Source: Caldicellulosiruptor saccharolyticus DSM 8903
GTDB lineage: Bacteria > Bacillota > Thermoanaerobacteria > Caldicellulosiruptorales > Caldicellulosiruptoraceae
Reading direction: 5' to 3'
Assembly (NCBI RefSeq): GCF_000016545.1
Contig: NC_009437.1
Coordinates: 1,937,394 to 2,001,393, forward strand
Length of the DNA stretch: 64,000 nucleotides
Positions 60,525 through 64,000 of this stretch are shown in pieces (the stretch's first letter is position 1; every line of letters starts with the position of its first letter). The notes beneath the pieces are model-generated. The model worked only from the letters and a program-made list of their open reading frames with translations. It was not told the origin of the DNA and made no database searches. The translations under genes and the position numbers were made by a program.

Positions 60525-62378
60525 TTGAGTATATTAGAAAAAGTAAACTATCCTGAGGATATAAAAAAGCTCAGTATATCAGAATTATATACTTTATCTG
60601 AAGAGATAAGAGAATTTTTATTATATAACATTGCAAATACAGGTGGGCATTTAGCAGCAAATTTAGGTGTTGTGGAGCTTACACTGGCACTTTTGTATAC
60701 ATTTAATCCGCCTGAGGACAAAATTGTATGGGATGTAGGTCATCAGTGCTATGTGTATAAGATTTTGACAGGAAGAAAAGAAAGGTTTGCTACTTTGCGA
60801 AAATTAGGGGGGTTGAGTGGTTTCCCAAAATCAAAAGAAAGTATCTATGACTCATTTGACACAGGACACAGTTCAACTTCTATTTCAGTTGCGTTAGGAT
60901 TTGCTATTGCTCGTGACCTAAATCACAAAGATTATAATGTAATTGCTGTAATAGGAGATGGAGCGTTGACAGGTGGGCTTGCATATGAGGGGCTTAACAA
61001 TGCTGGAAGGTATAATGGAAAGCTTCTTGTAATATTAAATGACAATCAAATGTCAATCTCAAAAAATGTTGGCGCGATTGCTAAGTATTTGTCTAAAGTT
61101 AGAACACAGCCCAGGTATTTTAAACTGAAAAAAGCTACCGATGAATTGGTTGCAAATATACCCTTTGTAGGAGAAAAACTTAATCAATTGGTAAGAAAAC
61201 TAAAAGGAGGCCTTAAATATATACTTTTTCCGGGCATGCTTTTTGAAGCTCTGGGCTTTGAGTATTATGGACCGATTGACGGACATGACATAAAGAGGAT
61301 GTGTGAAGTTTTTGAAAATGTTAAAAATTTGATAAAACCTGTACTGGTTCATATTGTCACACAGAAAGGGAAAGGATATGAACACGCTGAAAGATTTCCT
61401 GAAAAGTATCATGGTGTTCCACCATTTGACATAGAAACTGGCAATCATTTAACAGATACTATGTCCAAAAGCTTTTCAGAAGTATTAGGAGACAAGTTAT
61501 GCGAACTTGCAAAGGAAAATCAAAAGATTGTGGGAATAACTGCTGCTATGCCCGATGGAACAGGGCTTACTAAGTTTGCGAAGATGTATCCAGAGCGATT
61601 TTTTGATGTTGGGATTGCCGAAGAACATGCTGTGACATTTGCAGCAGCCCTTGCAAAGGAAGGTTTCAAACCATTTGTGGCAATATATTCTACATTTCTA
61701 CAAAGAGCATTTGATCAAATTATTCACGATGTGTGTCTGCAAAACTTGAATGTAGTATTTTGTGTAGACCGGGCAGGAATTGTTGGCGAAGATGGCGAGA
61801 CTCATCACGGCAGCTTTGATATATCTTATCTAACGTTAATACCAAACTTAACGGTGATGGCTCCAAAGGATACAAAAGAGTTTGAAATGATGTTAGACTT
61901 TGCCGCAGCTTATCATGGTGGACCTATTGCAATAAGATATCCAAGAGGAACAACTAAGATTGTGGGGGTTTATGAACCAATTTCATTTGGCAAGTCTGAA
62001 ATATTAGTAGAAGGCAGTGATTTGGCTATTTTTACAGTTGGAAGACATGTTTCAATGTTGTATGATATTATTAAAGAAAACAATTTGAATGTAACATTAA
62101 TAAATATAAGATTTTTAAAACCTTTAGATGTTGAACTTATAGAAAAAATGACAAAGACTCATAAAAAAATACTGATTGTTGAGGACAATACTGTAATTGG
62201 TGGTCTTGGTGAAAAGATAAAAGGTATTATTGCTGAAATCAATAGCCTGAATTTGGTAAAACATATTGGACTCCCAGATAAGTTCATTCAGCACGGATCA
62301 ATTAGTGAGCTTTATTCTTTACTTGGTTTGGACAAAGAGAATTTAAAAAATGTCATTATGGAGTTGATAGCAGATTGA
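60525..62378 (+). CDS. dxs: 1-deoxy-D-xylulose-5-phosphate synthase
   Basis: A 617-residue thiamine-diphosphate enzyme, the entry step of the MEP isoprenoid route. Motifs are GGHLAANLGVVELTLAL near residue 43, WDVGHQCYVYKILTGR near 70, the ThDP motif GDGALTGGLAYEGLNNAG near 145, the catalytic EEHAVTFAAALA near 366, and DRAGIVGEDGETHHGSFD near 415. The TTG start follows GGAAGTGAG. The pairing OLE-oapA-dxs-tlyA is a conserved core of OLE loci, although what links the RNA with isoprenoid genes is unknown. Confidence 0.94.
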   Translation: MSILEKVNYPEDIKKLSISELYTLSEEIREFLLYNIANTGGHLAANLGVVELTLALLYTFNPPEDKIVWDVGHQCYVYKILTGRKERFATLRKLGGLSGFPKSKESIYDSFDTGHSSTSISVALGFAIARDLNHKDYNVIAVIGDGALTGGLAYEGLNNAGRYNGKLLVILNDNQMSISKNVGAIAKYLSKVRTQPRYFKLKKATDELVANIPFVGEKLNQLVRKLKGGLKYILFPGMLFEALGFEYYGPIDGHDIKRMCEVFENVKNLIKPVLVHIVTQKGKGYEHAERFPEKYHGVPPFDIETGNHLTDTMSKSFSEVLGDKLCELAKENQKIVGITAAMPDGTGLTKFAKMYPERFFDVGIAEEHAVTFAAALAKEGFKPFVAIYSTFLQRAFDQIIHDVCLQNLNVVFCVDRAGIVGEDGETHHGSFDISYLTLIPNLTVMAPKDTKEFEMMLDFAAAYHGGPIAIRYPRGTTKIVGVYEPISFGKSEILVEGSDLAIFTVGRHVSMLYDIIKENNLNVTLINIRFLKPLDVELIEKMTKTHKKILIVEDNTVIGGLGEKIKGIIAEINSLNLVKHIGLPDKFIQHGSISELYSLLGLDKENLKNVIMELIAD

Positions 62379-63187
62379 AAAAGAGAGCAGATATTTTACT
62401 TGTTGAGAAAGGTTTTGCAGAGTCTCGCGAAAAAGCAAGGGCACTTATCTTGAGTGGAAATGTCTATGTGAACAATCAAAAGATTGAAAAGGCTGGGGAG
62501 CTAATTGATTGTAATGCTCAGATTGTAGTAAAAGAACAGCTGAAATTTGTGAGCAGAGGCGGACTTAAACTTGAAAAGGCATTGAATTTTTTTAGTATAG
62601 ATGTCTCAGGAAAAATTGCCTTAGACATTGGAGCATCTACAGGTGGGTTTACAGACTGCCTTTTGCAGCATGGTGCAAAGAAAGTTTACTGTGTTGATGT
62701 TGGCTATGGCCAGCTTGCATGGAAGCTAAGAGAAGATCCAAGAGTTGTCAATTTTGAGAAAACAAATTTTAGGTATTTTGAGAGAGAAAAGATACCTGAT
62801 AGAATTGATGTAATTGTATGTGATGTTTCGTTCATCTCATTGACGCTTATTTCACATAAAATAAAAGAGTTTATGGAAGAAGGTACTGTAGGCATTTTGC
62901 TAATAAAACCCCAATTTGAAGCTGGAAGAGAGGAGGTTGGGAAGAAAGGGGTCGTAAGGTCAAGTCAAACTCATATTCGTGTGATTAAAAAGGTGATCGA
63001 CTGTTATTTTTCCTTGGGTGTCAGCATAAAAGGCTTAACATACTCTCCTATTAAAGGTCCAGAAGGAAACATTGAATATTTACTTTACCTCAAACAAGAA
63101 GATTTACCGCAAAATGTATTAACGGAATGTAAGGTACAAGAGGTTGTCAGTGAAGCTTTTGAATCTTTGGGAGAAAAAAAAATATAA
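62375..63187 (+). CDS. TlyA-family rRNA methyltransferase (YqxC, S4 plus FtsJ domains)
   Basis: A 270-residue protein. An S4 RNA-binding domain covers residues 1-60 (RADILLVEKGFAESREKARA, LSGNVYVNN), and an FtsJ-like SAM methyltransferase domain follows. It has the SAM motif ALDIGASTGGFTDCLLQHGA near 84 and DVSFISLTLI near 148, with KPQFEAGREEVGKKGVVR near 172. TlyA methylates 2'-OH of C1409/C1920 in mycobacteria; the older name haemolysin A is a misnomer. The TTG start shares TTGA with the dxs stop, so translation is coupled. Confidence 0.9.
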   Translation: MKKRADILLVEKGFAESREKARALILSGNVYVNNQKIEKAGELIDCNAQIVVKEQLKFVSRGGLKLEKALNFFSIDVSGKIALDIGASTGGFTDCLLQHGAKKVYCVDVGYGQLAWKLREDPRVVNFEKTNFRYFEREKIPDRIDVIVCDVSFISLTLISHKIKEFMEEGTVGILLIKPQFEAGREEVGKKGVVRSSQTHIRVIKKVIDCYFSLGVSIKGLTYSPIKGPEGNIEYLLYLKQEDLPQNVLTECKVQEVVSEAFESLGEKKI

Positions 63188-63211
63188 AGACAGATGGGGG
63201 TTTTTAAAGTT

Positions 63212-63562
63212 ATGAAATTATCAAAAATAAAAGATCTCTTGAAATGTAAGGTTTTTTTTGAGCCTCAAGAGCTTTCTGAAGAAGAATTTTTGAATGCTTG
63301 TGGTTCTGATTTGATGAGTGATGTTTTAGCTTTTGTAAAGGAAAAGGTAATTCTTCTTACGGGTCTTGTCAATCCTCAGGTTATTCGTACAGCTGAAATG
63401 ATGGATATAAAAGCTGTTATAATTGTTCGTGGAAAACAACCCTCAGAAGAGATGGTAAAGTTGGCAATAGAAAAATGCATAGCTCTTTACTCCACTGACT
63501 TTCCAATGTTTCAGGCATGTGGAATACTCTATGAAAATGGGCTTGGCAAAGAAGGGTGCTAA
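63212..63562 (+). CDS. DRTGG domain protein
   Basis: A 116-residue protein with the DRTGG fold: MKLSKIKDLLKCKVFFEP, then LNACGSDLMSDVLAFVKE near residue 30, LLTGLVNPQVIRTAEMMDIKAVIIVRGK near 48, and the LYSTDFPMFQACGILYENG end. The central DRTGG signature itself is degenerate. ATG at 63212 is preferred with GGGGGT 10 nt upstream; ATG at 63194 would include that site. In clostridia such genes sit beside an HATPase and hydrogenase genes, and the next gene is that HATPase. Confidence 0.82.
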   Translation: MKLSKIKDLLKCKVFFEPQELSEEEFLNACGSDLMSDVLAFVKEKVILLTGLVNPQVIRTAEMMDIKAVIIVRGKQPSEEMVKLAIEKCIALYSTDFPMFQACGILYENGLGKEGC

Positions 63563-63566
63563 AAAG

Positions 63567-63986
63567 ATGCCGCTTACAATGGAATTTGACATTAAAGCTG
63601 GTGATTTTGTATTAGCAGGTGAAGCTTCAAGTAAGATTAAAGATACATTAAAGAAGTTGGGTGTAAAGCCTGAAGTATTAAAAAAGGTGGCCATTGTGTC
63701 GTATGAAGCAGAAATGAATATTGTGATACATTCTGTTGGTGGGGTGTTAAAAGCAATAATTTCAAAAGACAAGATTGAAATAATTGCTGAAGACAGAGGC
63801 CCTGGAATAGAGAATATTGAACTTGCAATGATGGAAGGGTACTCTACAGCCCCTGAAGAAATTAGAAACTTAGGATTTGGCGCGGGTATGGGTCTTCCTA
63901 ATATGAAGAAATATTCTGATTATTTTGAGATTGAGTCACAAAAAGGCAGTGGAACAAGGGTGTACATGGTTGTGTTCAACAAATAA
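63567..63986 (+). CDS. HATPase_c protein, anti-sigma-factor (RsbW/SpoIIAB)-like
   Basis: A 139-residue stand-alone GHKL ATPase domain. The N-terminal strand EFDIKAGDFVLAGEASSKIK is followed by the N box YEAEMNIVIHSVGG near residue 53, the G1 box AEDRGPGIENIE near 82, the G2 region FGAGMGLPNMKKYSD near 110, and GSGTRVYMVV at the end. It may act as a serine kinase or anti-sigma partner. ATG at 63567 with GAAGGGTG upstream starts 4 nt after the DRTGG gene; earlier in-frame starts at 63519-63537 overlap it. The downstream partners lie outside the window. Confidence 0.83.
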   Translation: MPLTMEFDIKAGDFVLAGEASSKIKDTLKKLGVKPEVLKKVAIVSYEAEMNIVIHSVGGVLKAIISKDKIEIIAEDRGPGIENIELAMMEGYSTAPEEIRNLGFGAGMGLPNMKKYSDYFEIESQKGSGTRVYMVVFNK

Positions 63987-64000
63987 TTTAAACTATATTA

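Noticed and set aside
1-64000. CRISPR arrays, tRNA or rRNA genes, prophage
   Set aside because: I saw no regularly spaced direct repeats, no cloverleaf-like sequences ending in CCA, no rRNA-like stretches and no phage structural genes.

Overview
The window looks like a chromosomal segment of a thermophilic, low-GC, Gram-positive anaerobe of the Clostridia/Thermoanaerobacterales type. The genus Caldicellulosiruptor is my best guess from general familiarity, not from any search. The reasons are the AT-rich sequence, frequent TTG starts behind strong GGAGG-type ribosome binding sites, sporulation genes (yqfC, yqfD), a TRAP regulator, and an OLE RNA with its membrane partner OapA. OLE RNA is typical of extremophilic and anaerobic Firmicutes. 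Almost all the DNA is dense, orderly housekeeping sequence. I saw no tRNA or rRNA genes, no CRISPR array and no prophage. The one mobile element is an insertion sequence at 28774-30031.

Layout. 1-5451: a short gene tail at the left edge, a patatin-like hydrolase, tmcAL, and an acyl-CoA dehydrogenase with its two ETF subunits. 5478-16396: a surface-polysaccharide locus. It has a ComEC-like metallo-hydrolase and a Wzz-like protein, then four enzymes matching the WbpA/B/D/E route to a diacetamido uronic acid sugar nucleotide, two O-antigen ligase/polymerase-like membrane proteins, a glycosyltransferase and an LCP ligase. 16467-26604: carD, a DUF624 membrane protein, rplY, argGH on the minus strand under an apparent ArgR operator, then nadD-yqeK-LCP-rsfS-leuS. 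26637-30031: a DacF-type carboxypeptidase, comEA, and the insertion sequence sitting exactly at the comEA stop codon.

30110-40470: yceD-rpmF, a folate cyclo-ligase, an HD-GYP protein, dnaE, mtrB (TRAP), a small DUF2007-like protein, pfkA, pyk, a thioesterase, rpsU and yqeY. 40591-48411: a cluster of yqfC, yqfD, phoH, pgpH-like, ybeY and a DgkA-PAP2 fusion, followed by a DUF3048 lipoprotein and a beta-CASP nuclease. 48417-58768: an unknown membrane-anchored protein, aroC, a second D,D-carboxypeptidase, an HPr-like protein without the catalytic histidine, mtaB, pheST and pcrA. 58777-63986: a DUF212 protein, the OLE RNA (about 650 nt with its own promoter), oapA, dxs, a TlyA-type methyltransferase, and a DRTGG plus HATPase pair of the kind found at the head of hydrogenase operons.

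The most notable items are the OLE RNA-OapA ribonucleoprotein locus, the insertion sequence with 15-bp direct repeats whose transposase borrows its stop codon from target DNA, the complete Wbp-like sugar cassette in a Gram-positive, and several regulatory features readable from the sequence: an ARG box over the argG promoter, a hairpin burying the dacF ribosome binding site, an orphan TRAP and a Crh-like HPr. Coding starts were chosen from ribosome binding site spacing and are often shorter than the longest open frame.
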